DNA of 5,823 nt, taken from contig JAGFXV010000107.1 of assembly GCA_017861475.1 (NCBI GenBank), positions 1-5,823 of the forward strand. The letters are read 5' to 3'. The stretch's first letter is position 1, and the number at the start of each line of letters is the position of its first letter. The stretch is from Bacillota bacterium. GTDB lineage: Bacteria; Bacillota; Syntrophomonadia; Syntrophomonadales; Syntrophomonadaceae. Below, one piece after another: positions 1 through 5,468 of this stretch. The translations under genes and the position numbers were made by a program. Under the pieces are notes generated by a model that worked only from the letters and a program-made list of their open reading frames with translations, ran no database searches and was not told the origin of the DNA.

Positions 1-3
1 AAA

Positions 4-10
4 GAAGGTG
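4..10 (+). promoter_or_regulatory. Ribosome binding site of the amidohydrolase gene
   Basis: GAAGGTG lies 7 bases before the ATG at 18 and supports that start. It is the only upstream signal inside the window for this gene. Confidence 0.6.
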
Positions 11-17
11 AAAAACG

Positions 18-908
18 ATGAAAATCATTGATAAATCCGTTTACCAGTTCTCAAAAGACAATATGCCATGTGCCAATGCTGAACCTGGAGAGATACTGCT
101 ATTTAAGACGATGGATTGTTTTTCGAACACCATTACCAAAGAAGAAGATCTGGTGTTGGATATGGACTATTCCGTGGCAAATCCTGCTGCTGGTCCGGTC
201 TATATCAACGGTGCTGAACCGGGAGATGTTCTGGTCGTCGACATCCTTGACATCCAGGTGGCTGATCAGGGCGTGATTTGTACGTCACGGGGCTGCGGAC
301 CGCTTTGCGATGATATGGAGGATCGCACACGGGTTGTAAAAATCACCAATGGAGTGGCCGACTTCAAGGGAGTAAAATTCCATATCGACCCGATGATCGG
401 AGTCATTGGTACTGCACCTGACGGCGAACCGATAGGAGACGGGTTCCCGGGAAATCATGGCGGAAACATGGACAGCAAAATAATCAAAAAAGGGGCCAGG
501 GTTTATTTCCCGGTTAGAGTGCCGGGGGCACTTTTACAGATGGGAGATATCCATGCGACCATGGGCGATGCTGAGCTATGTGGAACCGGCATTGAAATCA
601 AAGGTGAAATCATGGTGAAGACTTCGATCATCAAGAATTTCGAACTGAACTGGCCGGTAACCGAAACCGCTACTCATTGGTACGTAAATGCAAGTGACCA
701 CGAGTTTCCGGAAGCATCAAAACTTGCATCCAAAGAACTGCAGAGATTGATTTGCAATGCATATGGCTGGGACAAGACCGACGCTTATCTTTACATGTCG
801 GTGCAGAGCGATATGGAAATCAATCAAGCATGCAAGCCCTGTCATGTCGAATTGGTAGTTCGATTCGGAACACCTAAACTTCCGCAATTCAAACCATTGA
901 TTGGTTAG
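18..908 (+). CDS. Acetamidase/formamidase-family amidohydrolase
   Basis: A 296-residue protein of the FmdA/AmdA family. These cytosolic, metal-dependent hydrolases release ammonia from short amides such as formamide or acetamide. Family hallmarks are visible along the chain: NPAAGPVYINGAEPGD (residues 55-70), the HIDPMIGVIGTAP segment (122-134), PGNHGGNMD (144-152), and GALLQMGDIHATMGDAELCGTGIE (170-193) with the conserved Asp, His and Glu residues expected around the metal site. The C-terminal SVQSDMEINQ segment (261-270) is also typical. The length suits the shorter bacterial members, so the protein looks complete. The ATG follows a GAAGGTG ribosome binding site at 4-10 with 7 bases between. 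No signal peptide or membrane segment is seen. The next gene, a permease, begins 51 bp downstream with no terminator between, so the two are probably co-transcribed. The promoter lies left of the window. The family is secure, but the substrate is not: members annotated as acetamidases act on varied amides. Confidence 0.93.
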   Translation: MKIIDKSVYQFSKDNMPCANAEPGEILLFKTMDCFSNTITKEEDLVLDMDYSVANPAAGPVYINGAEPGDVLVVDILDIQVADQGVICTSRGCGPLCDDMEDRTRVVKITNGVADFKGVKFHIDPMIGVIGTAPDGEPIGDGFPGNHGGNMDSKIIKKGARVYFPVRVPGALLQMGDIHATMGDAELCGTGIEIKGEIMVKTSIIKNFELNWPVTETATHWYVNASDHEFPEASKLASKELQRLICNAYGWDKTDAYLYMSVQSDMEINQACKPCHVELVVRFGTPKLPQFKPLIG

Positions 909-944
909 TGCAAGGGCGCTGGCTGACATAAAACAAATTTAACA

Positions 945-951
945 AAAGGAG
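945..951 (+). promoter_or_regulatory. Ribosome binding site of the APC permease gene
   Basis: AAAGGAG, a near-perfect Shine-Dalgarno, lies 8 bases before the ATG at 960 in the 51-bp gap after the amidohydrolase stop. No promoter or terminator is evident in that gap. Confidence 0.75.
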
Positions 952-959
952 CAGAACTT

Positions 960-2348
960 ATGTCAGAAAAAAAGGTTGTCGCTGACAATAACGGTGGCAT
1001 TGAAAAATTCGGCTACAAACAAGAATTAAAAAGAGCTCTTACACTAAAGGATATCGTACTTTACGGTATGCTTTTTATGGTAATCATTGCGCCACAGTCG
1101 ATCTACGGTGAAATTCAGCTGGCCAGTGGCGGACTAACTCCCCTTGTATATCTGGTTGGTGCGATTGCCATCAGTTTTACAGCATTGTCATATATGCTCA
1201 TGAGCAACAGATTTCCGATTGCCGGTTCTGTTTATGCTTATGTACAAAGAGGAATAAACCCTCATATCGGATTTATTGCCGGTTGGCTTATCCTTTTGGA
1301 TTATGTATTTGTACCATCCTTGTTGTATGTTATGGTTGCAGGCTGGGGCGTTGCTTTGATACCTGCCATCCCGTGGTTTGTTTGGATCCTGATCTTTGTT
1401 ATCTTCAATACCATTGTTAATGTCCGCGGTATGGAAATGACCAAAGGTGTTGACTGGGTCATGTTTTTTATTGAATCAGGAATTTTATTAGTGTTCGTTA
1501 TCGTCGGTCTGAAATATGTTTTAGGCGGCGGCGGATACGGCTCCCTTTCAGTGGCCCCGTTCTATCAGCCTGGCAAGATCGACTTGAACTTTATCGCCGC
1601 AGCAACTTCGATTGCCTGTCTGTCCTTCCTGGGGTTTGACGGTATGAGCACCCTTGCCGAGGAAACAGTTAAACCGGAAAAAACTGTTGGTAAAGGCATC
1701 GTGATCGCACTTATTGGTATCACTGTCGTATTCCTTCTGCAAACCTATGTAGCGGCATTGATTCAGCCTGATTGGAAAAATATCGATCCAGCGACCGGCT
1801 TCTTTGATGCGGCGGCAGCAGCCGGCGGCGAAACATTGAGGATCATATTGCTGGTTATCAATATTCTGGCGGTTGGTGTTGCCAATATCATGGCTGCACA
1901 AACTGCCACGGCACGTATGCTTTACGGTATGGGCAGAGACGGTGTTATTCCCAAAATATTCGCCAAGATCCATCCGAAATATCAGACGCCTTATGTTGGA
2001 ACGATCATCATTGGCTTGATTTCCTGTATTCTGCCTTTATTTATGAGTCTGTCACAGTTGGTAAGACTGGTAAACTTTGGCGCGTTATCATCCTTTATAT
2101 TATTAAATGTTGCCGTGTTTGTTTTCTTCTTTATTAAAGAGAAACGCAGAACTACCTTTGGAGATATTTTGAAATATCTGATCTCCCCTATTTGCGGAGT
2201 GGCGATCCTGATGTTTGTATTCTCCGGCTTTGAATCTTTAACTTATATCATCGGTTTCTCATGGTTGGTCATTGGGATCATCATCGGTGCAGTTAAATCA
2301 AAGGGCTATAAGGAAGTACCCGAGGCTTTTAGAAAACTGGAAGTATAA
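960..2348 (+). CDS. APC-superfamily amino acid permease
   Basis: A 462-residue integral membrane protein with about 12 hydrophobic helices, at roughly residues 30-50, 62-82, 105-130, 138-155, 166-188, 211-229, 245-268, 294-315, 345-362, 366-392, 402-423 and 427-446. The layout and length fit the amino acid-polyamine-organocation family, which imports amino acids or amines by ion coupling or exchange. Family signatures are FLGFDGMSTLAEETVKPEKT (223-242), matching the conserved GF/D...EE...P stretch between TM6 and TM7, and ARMLYGMGRDGVIPK (318-332) after TM8. TM1 carries the usual helix break, here around APQSIYG (44-50). The start is supported by AAAGGAG at 945-951, 8 bases before the ATG. 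It is the second gene of a probable operon with the amidohydrolase and ends just before a strong terminator. The linkage suggests that the transported compound, or its product, is the amide substrate. This is inference; residues alone do not give the specificity. Confidence 0.93.
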   Translation: MSEKKVVADNNGGIEKFGYKQELKRALTLKDIVLYGMLFMVIIAPQSIYGEIQLASGGLTPLVYLVGAIAISFTALSYMLMSNRFPIAGSVYAYVQRGINPHIGFIAGWLILLDYVFVPSLLYVMVAGWGVALIPAIPWFVWILIFVIFNTIVNVRGMEMTKGVDWVMFFIESGILLVFVIVGLKYVLGGGGYGSLSVAPFYQPGKIDLNFIAAATSIACLSFLGFDGMSTLAEETVKPEKTVGKGIVIALIGITVVFLLQTYVAALIQPDWKNIDPATGFFDAAAAAGGETLRIILLVINILAVGVANIMAAQTATARMLYGMGRDGVIPKIFAKIHPKYQTPYVGTIIIGLISCILPLFMSLSQLVRLVNFGALSSFILLNVAVFVFFFIKEKRRTTFGDILKYLISPICGVAILMFVFSGFESLTYIIGFSWLVIGIIIGAVKSKGYKEVPEAFRKLEV

Positions 2349-2380
2349 TTGAAGCGATCATAGTAATCCGGAAGGATCTG

Positions 2381-2415
2381 AAAGGAGCAATCAAACGATT
2401 GCTCCTTTTGTCTTA
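2381..2415 (+). terminator. Rho-independent terminator of the amidase-permease operon
   Basis: A perfect 12-bp inverted repeat, AAAGGAGCAATC (2381-2392) and GATTGCTCCTTT (2397-2408), closes a 4-base AAAC loop. It is followed by T, G, T, C, T, T, giving a moderately U-rich tail that begins in the stem itself. It lies 32 bp after the permease stop. The orientation fits termination of + strand transcription. The minus-strand side lacks a T tract, so it is probably one-way. Confidence 0.9.
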
Positions 2416-2428
2416 TTCATTTAACGTT

Positions 2429-2441
2429 TTTGTTCAACAAA
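2429..2441 (+). repeat. Short perfect palindrome, possible operator
   Basis: TTTGTTCAACAAA is an inverted repeat with 6-base arms and a single central base, in the AT-rich gap between the terminator and the dehydrogenase gene. It sits about 35 bp upstream of the candidate -35 element. Such a site could bind a dimeric regulator, but an AT-rich palindrome of this size can occur by chance and no regulator gene is in the window. Confidence 0.25.
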
Positions 2442-2475
2442 GAAGACTATTATTATCTTATTATCCCCACAAATC

Positions 2476-2504
2476 TGGACTTGCATTATAGAGTATCCTA
2501 CAAT
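2476..2504 (+). promoter_or_regulatory. Candidate sigma-A-type promoter for the dehydrogenase-EamA operon
   Basis: TGGACT (2476-2481, four of six matches to TTGACA) and TACAAT (2499-2504, five of six matches to TATAAT) are separated by an ideal 17 bp. The site lies after the upstream terminator and 45 bp before the TTG start, so a leader of about 40 bases is predicted. It was found by eye and has not been scored against a matrix. Confidence 0.45.
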
Positions 2505-2533
2505 TAAATTAAACTGCTGCAAATTACAGGTAC

Positions 2534-2540
2534 AAAGGAG
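2534..2540 (+). promoter_or_regulatory. Ribosome binding site that fixes a TTG start
   Basis: AAAGGAG lies 9 bases before the TTG at 2550. No in-frame ATG or GTG lies nearby that would keep the complete nucleotide-binding fold. A GTG at 2542 is in another frame and stops after three codons. This supports TTG initiation. Confidence 0.75.
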
Positions 2541-2549
2541 TGTGCTGTT

Positions 2550-3407
2550 TTGAAAATAGGATTTATCGGATCAGGGGTTATGGGAAAAAGTATGGCTTTG
2601 AATCTGATCAAGGCGGGATATCAACTGAATATTTATACCCGCACGAAAAGCAAAGCCGATGAATTGATAAAAGAAGGGGCCGCCTGGATGGACAGCGCCG
2701 GCCAGGTGGCCGCAGCGTCAGATGTGATCATCACCATCGTAGGTTATCCCAAAGACGTTGAAGAAGTTTATCTGGGGGAAAACGGGATCATTAAAAATGC
2801 GAAGGCGGGTTCGGTTGTGATCGATATGACCACCTCTTCCCCCTTGTTGGCGCAAAGAATTTATGAGCAGGCCCGGGCCAAAAATATATTCGCCCTCGAT
2901 GCGCCGGTTTCGGGCGGAGATGTCGGAGCCAGAGAAGCCCGACTGTCCATCATGGTGGGCGGCGACGCAGAAGCATTTGAACGGGTGCAGCCGGTCTTTG
3001 CCGCCATGGGCAAAAACATCGTACTGCAAGGCGCAGCCGGAGCAGGCCAGCACACCAAGATGTGCAATCAGATCGCGATCGCTTCCAATATGATCGGGGT
3101 CTGTGAAGCCATGGCCTATGCGCAAAAAGCCGGACTTGATCCAAATACGGTCCTGCAAAGCATTGCCTCGGGAGCTGCCGGCAGTTGGTCCCTCAGCAAC
3201 CTGGCGCCCAGAATGATCGCCGGTGATTTTGCGCCGGGATTTTATGTCAAACACTTTATCAAGGATATGACAATTGCCCTGGATACCGCCCAGGAAATGG
3301 GTTTGATGACGCCGGGTCTGGAATTGGCCAAAACGCTGTACGAAAAACTGGCTGCCGAGGGAGCAGAAGAAAACGGCACCCAGGTGCTGTATAAGTTATT
3401 TATTTGA
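2550..3407 (+). CDS. NAD(P)-dependent beta-hydroxyacid dehydrogenase (3-hydroxyisobutyrate dehydrogenase / tartronate-semialdehyde reductase family)
   Basis: A 285-residue cytosolic oxidoreductase, full length for its family. The N-terminal Rossmann domain (about 2-160) opens with GFIGSGVMG, the GxGxxG dinucleotide site (residues 7-12). The family substrate loop DAPVSGGDVGAREA is at 117-130. The C-terminal helical domain starts around 163 and carries the catalytic pattern G166-x3-K170-x2-N173, with K170 the expected catalytic lysine, and KDM at 238-240. Arg31 and Thr32 after the second beta strand (YTRTKSKA) resemble NADP-preferring members; this is an inference. Family enzymes interconvert beta-hydroxyacids and their semialdehydes, for example tartronate semialdehyde and glycerate, 3-hydroxyisobutyrate, or succinic semialdehyde. 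The substrate is not decidable here. Translation starts at TTG, supported by AAAGGAG at 2534. An EamA transporter follows 7 bp later, probably in the same operon. The gene reads as visibly richer in G and C than its neighbours, with many GCC/GGC codons. Confidence 0.92.
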   Translation: MKIGFIGSGVMGKSMALNLIKAGYQLNIYTRTKSKADELIKEGAAWMDSAGQVAAASDVIITIVGYPKDVEEVYLGENGIIKNAKAGSVVIDMTTSSPLLAQRIYEQARAKNIFALDAPVSGGDVGAREARLSIMVGGDAEAFERVQPVFAAMGKNIVLQGAAGAGQHTKMCNQIAIASNMIGVCEAMAYAQKAGLDPNTVLQSIASGAAGSWSLSNLAPRMIAGDFAPGFYVKHFIKDMTIALDTAQEMGLMTPGLELAKTLYEKLAAEGAEENGTQVLYKLFI

Positions 3408-3410
3408 GGT
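3406..3410 (+). promoter_or_regulatory. Ribosome binding site overlapping the upstream stop codon
   Basis: GAGGT shares bases with the TGA stop (3405-3407) of the dehydrogenase and precedes the ATG at 3415 by only 4 bases. The site is short and closely spaced, so translational coupling to the upstream gene is likely. Confidence 0.6.
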
Positions 3411-3414
3411 AATT

Positions 3415-4356
3415 ATGAAAAACGGATATCTGTACATCATCCTGACCACGATCATATTCAGTACCATGGAAATCGCTTTAAAGATGGTATCGGGCGAGTT
3501 TAATCCGATCCAGCTCACCTTTACCAGATTTTTTATTGGCGGTTTGTTTTTAATCCCCTTCGCTGTACTTGCGCTGCGCAAGAAACATGCTACTATAACC
3601 AGCAGCGACTTATATCATTTTGCCTTTTTGGGATTCCTGGGCATTTTTATAAGTATGATATTGTATCAATTGGCAGTGCAAAATACCAAAGCTTCCGTAG
3701 TTGCGGTTTTATTTAGCTGCAATCCGGTTTTCGTCACCATCTTCGCCTACTTTTTATTGAAGGAAGCGATTCACAAAAACAATATACTTGCTTTAATTCT
3801 TGAAGTGATTGGTTCAATGATAATCATCAATCCCCTGCATGTAAAACTCAGCGTACTGGGCGTTACGCTGACCGTGGTATCTACTATCATCTTTGCTCTT
3901 TATGGGGTTTTCGGGAAAAGAAGAAGTGCGAAATACGGCGGTATCGTAGTTACCTGCTTCAGCTTTTTATTTGGATCTGCAGAAATGCTGGTTTTCATTG
4001 CCCTAAGCCATATTTCCCCGGTTGCTGCATGGCTCTCCTCCGCAGGACTCGGCATGTTTTCCAACATTCCCCTGATCAGCGGATATTCCTGGGCAGTGCT
4101 GCCGATCGTAACGTATATATGCATCGTCAACAGCGGCATTGGTTACGCCTGCTACTTTACCGCCATGGAGAAGACCTCGGCGCAAACTGCTTCCTTGGTA
4201 TTTTTCTTTAAACCCATCCTGGCACCCATACTTGCCCTGATTTTACTGCATGAGGTTATTCCGTTTAATATGCTGCTTGGTATTTTATTTATACTGATCG
4301 GTTCACTCTCATCCATTTTGCCTGATTTGTTGGCGCAAAAAGCTGCTCATGCATAG
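3415..4356 (+). CDS. EamA-family (DMT superfamily) transporter
   Basis: A 313-residue membrane protein made of two tandem EamA repeats (about 5-139 and 148-302) with ten predicted helices, the standard drug/metabolite transporter layout. Typical features are the first helix MKNGYLYIILTTIIFSTMEI, the TFTRFFIGGLFLIP stretch in TM2 (35-48), and the end of the second repeat at SLVFFFKPILAPILAL (260-275), HE (279-280), and a last helix GILFILIGSLSS (289-300). Family members export or import amino acids, metabolites or drugs across the inner membrane; specificity cannot be read from sequence. The gene begins 7 bp after the dehydrogenase stop, with its ribosome binding site overlapping that stop. 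This points to co-expression and perhaps to transport of that enzyme's substrate or product (inference). Its last 10 bases overlap the 3' end of a decayed minus-strand gene. No intrinsic terminator is evident just downstream. Confidence 0.92.
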   Translation: MKNGYLYIILTTIIFSTMEIALKMVSGEFNPIQLTFTRFFIGGLFLIPFAVLALRKKHATITSSDLYHFAFLGFLGIFISMILYQLAVQNTKASVVAVLFSCNPVFVTIFAYFLLKEAIHKNNILALILEVIGSMIIINPLHVKLSVLGVTLTVVSTIIFALYGVFGKRRSAKYGGIVVTCFSFLFGSAEMLVFIALSHISPVAAWLSSAGLGMFSNIPLISGYSWAVLPIVTYICIVNSGIGYACYFTAMEKTSAQTASLVFFFKPILAPILALILLHEVIPFNMLLGILFILIGSLSSILPDLLAQKAAHA

Positions 4357-4585
4357 GCATGGATCAAGGCCTTCACTTCATTGAGATCTTCCGCCAGAGA
4401 ACATATTGCCCGGAGCGATGGTCGGCGGGATGCGGGCGTCAAGCCCTAATCCATATGAAAAAGACGGAATCGTGATCGAGTCCAAACCCATTTCCGTTGC
4501 TTTACCCCAAACAGCACCGAAAATCTTATCAGTTTTCCTGCTCTTTCCGTTCCTTACTTATCACTCCTAAAATTGGTTTTGACAT
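4347..4585 (-). pseudogene. Decayed minus-strand gene remnant with two frame breaks, family unknown
   Basis: Reading leftwards from ATG at 4585-4583, an 18-codon segment (MSKPILGVISKERKEQEN) stops at TGA 4531-4529. A second frame, open from 4557 and protein-like from about 4530, encodes DKIFGAVWGKATEMGLDSI and then IPSFSYGLGLDARIPPTIAP, reaching GNMF near 4401 before it stops at 4380-4378. A third frame then reads LAEDLNEVKALIHAYA and stops at 4349-4347. Removing one base near 4531 and one near 4398 would join all three into a single 78-residue reading, which suggests frameshift decay of a coding gene. The joined product may also be an internally deleted larger protein, since it has both an apparent N-terminus and C-terminus but no recognised domain. 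A purine-rich AGGAAGGA at 4605-4598 could be its ribosome binding site, although it sits 12 bases away. Its 3' end overlaps the converging EamA gene by 10 bp. I do not recognise the family. Confidence 0.55.
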
Positions 4586-4652
4586 GAAAATGGTATTTCC
4601 TTCCTGAAAAAGCAGATGGACGGTTATCATAGTTCTTGCCCCGGGCCATTAA

Positions 4653-4661
4653 TGCTATAAT
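4653..4661 (+). promoter_or_regulatory. Extended -10 promoter for the ABC exporter operon
   Basis: TGCTATAAT combines a perfect TATAAT (4656-4661) with the TG motif one base upstream, an extended -10 element. The hexamer 17 bp upstream (TTCTTG, 4633-4638) is a poor -35, which the extended -10 could compensate. Transcription would start near 4668, about 60 bases before the ATG at 4731. Confidence 0.6.
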
Positions 4662-4673
4662 AAAAAACATGGA

Positions 4674-4681
4674 TTCATGAA
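4674..4681 (+). repeat. Short palindrome just downstream of the -10 element
   Basis: TTCATGAA is a perfect 8-base palindrome placed where transcription from the extended -10 promoter would begin. Its position would suit an operator, but eight bases is too short to claim more. Confidence 0.15.
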
Positions 4682-4715
4682 ATAAACGGCAAATACAGGG
4701 TGTTCGAATGGGGTG

Positions 4716-4721
4716 AAGGAG
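4716..4721 (+). promoter_or_regulatory. Ribosome binding site that selects the ATG at 4731
   Basis: AAGGAG lies 9 bases before ATG 4731. A possible in-frame GTG at 4713 lies directly against this motif, so it has no comparable site upstream. This favours the shorter protein. Confidence 0.7.
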
Positions 4722-4730
4722 AAGATACTG

Positions 4731-5468
4731 ATGGCAGATAATTATTCCGGGCCCATGCTGGCAGTGCAGAATCTTTCAAAAAACTACGGCCGGCATATGG
4801 CGATTGACCAATTGGATTTGTATCTAAATCGCGGAGAAGTGGTGGGACTGCTGGGGCCGAACGGAGCAGGAAAAAGCACGCTGATCAAATGTATTGTCGG
4901 GCTGCTGCGGCCGTCCAATGGAGAAATACGCATCAACGGGCACATTCGGGGCTCCCGGGAGGCAAGGCAAACGAGTGCTTACGTTCCGGAGATCCCTCAA
5001 CTATACGACATGTTGTCGGTTTGGCAGCATCTTCAATTTATTGCCGGTGCTTACGAAGTCAAGCATTGGGAGGAGAACGCGGAAAAACTCTTGGAAATGT
5101 TTGAGATTTGGGACAAGAAAGATGAATTTAGCAAAAACCTATCCAAGGGGATGCGGCAGAAGCTCTCCCTTTGTTGTGGAGTACTTTCCAATGCACAGAT
5201 GCTATTTCTGGATGAACCCATGGTCGGATTGGACCCGAAAGCGATCAAAACTTTGAAGGATCTGATTCATCAGTTGAAAGACGAGGGAAAAACATTATTC
5301 ATCAGTACCCATTTGCTTGATCCGATCGAGACAGTCTGTGACCGGGTGATTGTGCTCAAAAAAGGAAAGATCATTGCCCAAGGCAGCCTGGAGGATTTGC
5401 GCCGTCAGTTGGGAGAAGAAAACGCCTCGCTGGAAGAGGTCTTCCTTGAGGTGACCGCCGATGTCTGA
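4731..5468 (+). CDS. ABC transporter ATP-binding protein (ABC-2-type exporter ATPase)
   Basis: A 245-residue cytoplasmic ATPase subunit with every expected nucleotide-binding motif. Walker A is GPNGAGKST (42-50), the signature is LSKGM (137-141, in place of LSGGQ), and Walker B is MLFLDEP (157-163). The D-loop is GLDP (166-169) and the switch histidine is H194 in STH. The Q-loop position holds Glu87 (AYVPEIP) rather than Gln, as in many single-domain exporter ATPases of the CcmA/DrrA-like group. The length and the C-terminal SLEEVFLEVT (233-242) fit that group. The ATG at 4731 is preferred over an in-frame GTG at 4713, which would add six residues, because AAGGAG at 4716-4721 is correctly spaced only for the ATG. 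The 3' end overlaps the permease gene by 8 bp, so the two are translationally coupled and probably form one exporter. The substrate is unknown. Confidence 0.93.
   Translation: MADNYSGPMLAVQNLSKNYGRHMAIDQLDLYLNRGEVVGLLGPNGAGKSTLIKCIVGLLRPSNGEIRINGHIRGSREARQTSAYVPEIPQLYDMLSVWQHLQFIAGAYEVKHWEENAEKLLEMFEIWDKKDEFSKNLSKGMRQKLSLCCGVLSNAQMLFLDEPMVGLDPKAIKTLKDLIHQLKDEGKTLFISTHLLDPIETVCDRVIVLKKGKIIAQGSLEDLRRQLGEENASLEEVFLEVTADV

Larger units (their letters stand above)
4357..4712. other. 356-bp stretch without an intact gene
   Basis: About two thirds of this gap is the minus-strand gene remnant (to 4585). The right-hand part holds an extended -10 promoter for the ABC transporter genes. It also has a TTCATGAA palindrome at 4674-4681 and a GC-rich patch around CCCGGG near 4641. 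A separated near-repeat, CTGCTCTTTC (4539-4548) and GAAAAAGCAG (4606-4615), can pair at 9 of 10 positions, but its 57-base loop makes a functional hairpin doubtful. No convincing terminator for the EamA gene, RNA gene or insertion sequence end is visible. Confidence 0.6.

Noticed and set aside
1548..1973. A 141-codon open frame on the minus strand inside the APC permease gene
   Set aside because: It is antisense to conserved transmembrane signatures and its composition (Cys, His, Arg rich) does not resemble a folded protein family I know.
2481..2504. TTGCAT (2481-2486) as a -35 element for TACAAT (2499-2504)
   Set aside because: The spacer would be only 12 bp, too short. TGGACT at 2476 gives 17 bp and is preferred.
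2718..3254. A 178-codon open frame on the minus strand inside the dehydrogenase gene
   Set aside because: It lies wholly antisense to a gene with clear catalytic motifs, has low-plausibility composition rich in Gly, His, Arg and Asp, and has no evident ribosome binding site. It is a shadow of the GC-rich coding strand.
4578..4608. A perfect TTGACA-like hexamer around 4579-4584 as a + strand promoter
   Set aside because: No acceptable -10 element lies 16-18 bp downstream; the sequence there reads TTCCTGA. The hexamer also falls within the start of the minus-strand remnant.
4539..4615. A long-range inverted repeat as a terminator for the EamA gene
   Set aside because: The 10-base arms have one mismatch and enclose a 57-base loop, with no T tract after the second arm.
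4713..4730. GTG at 4713 as the start of the ABC ATPase
   Set aside because: The only good Shine-Dalgarno, AAGGAG, lies inside this extension and is correctly placed for the ATG at 4731.
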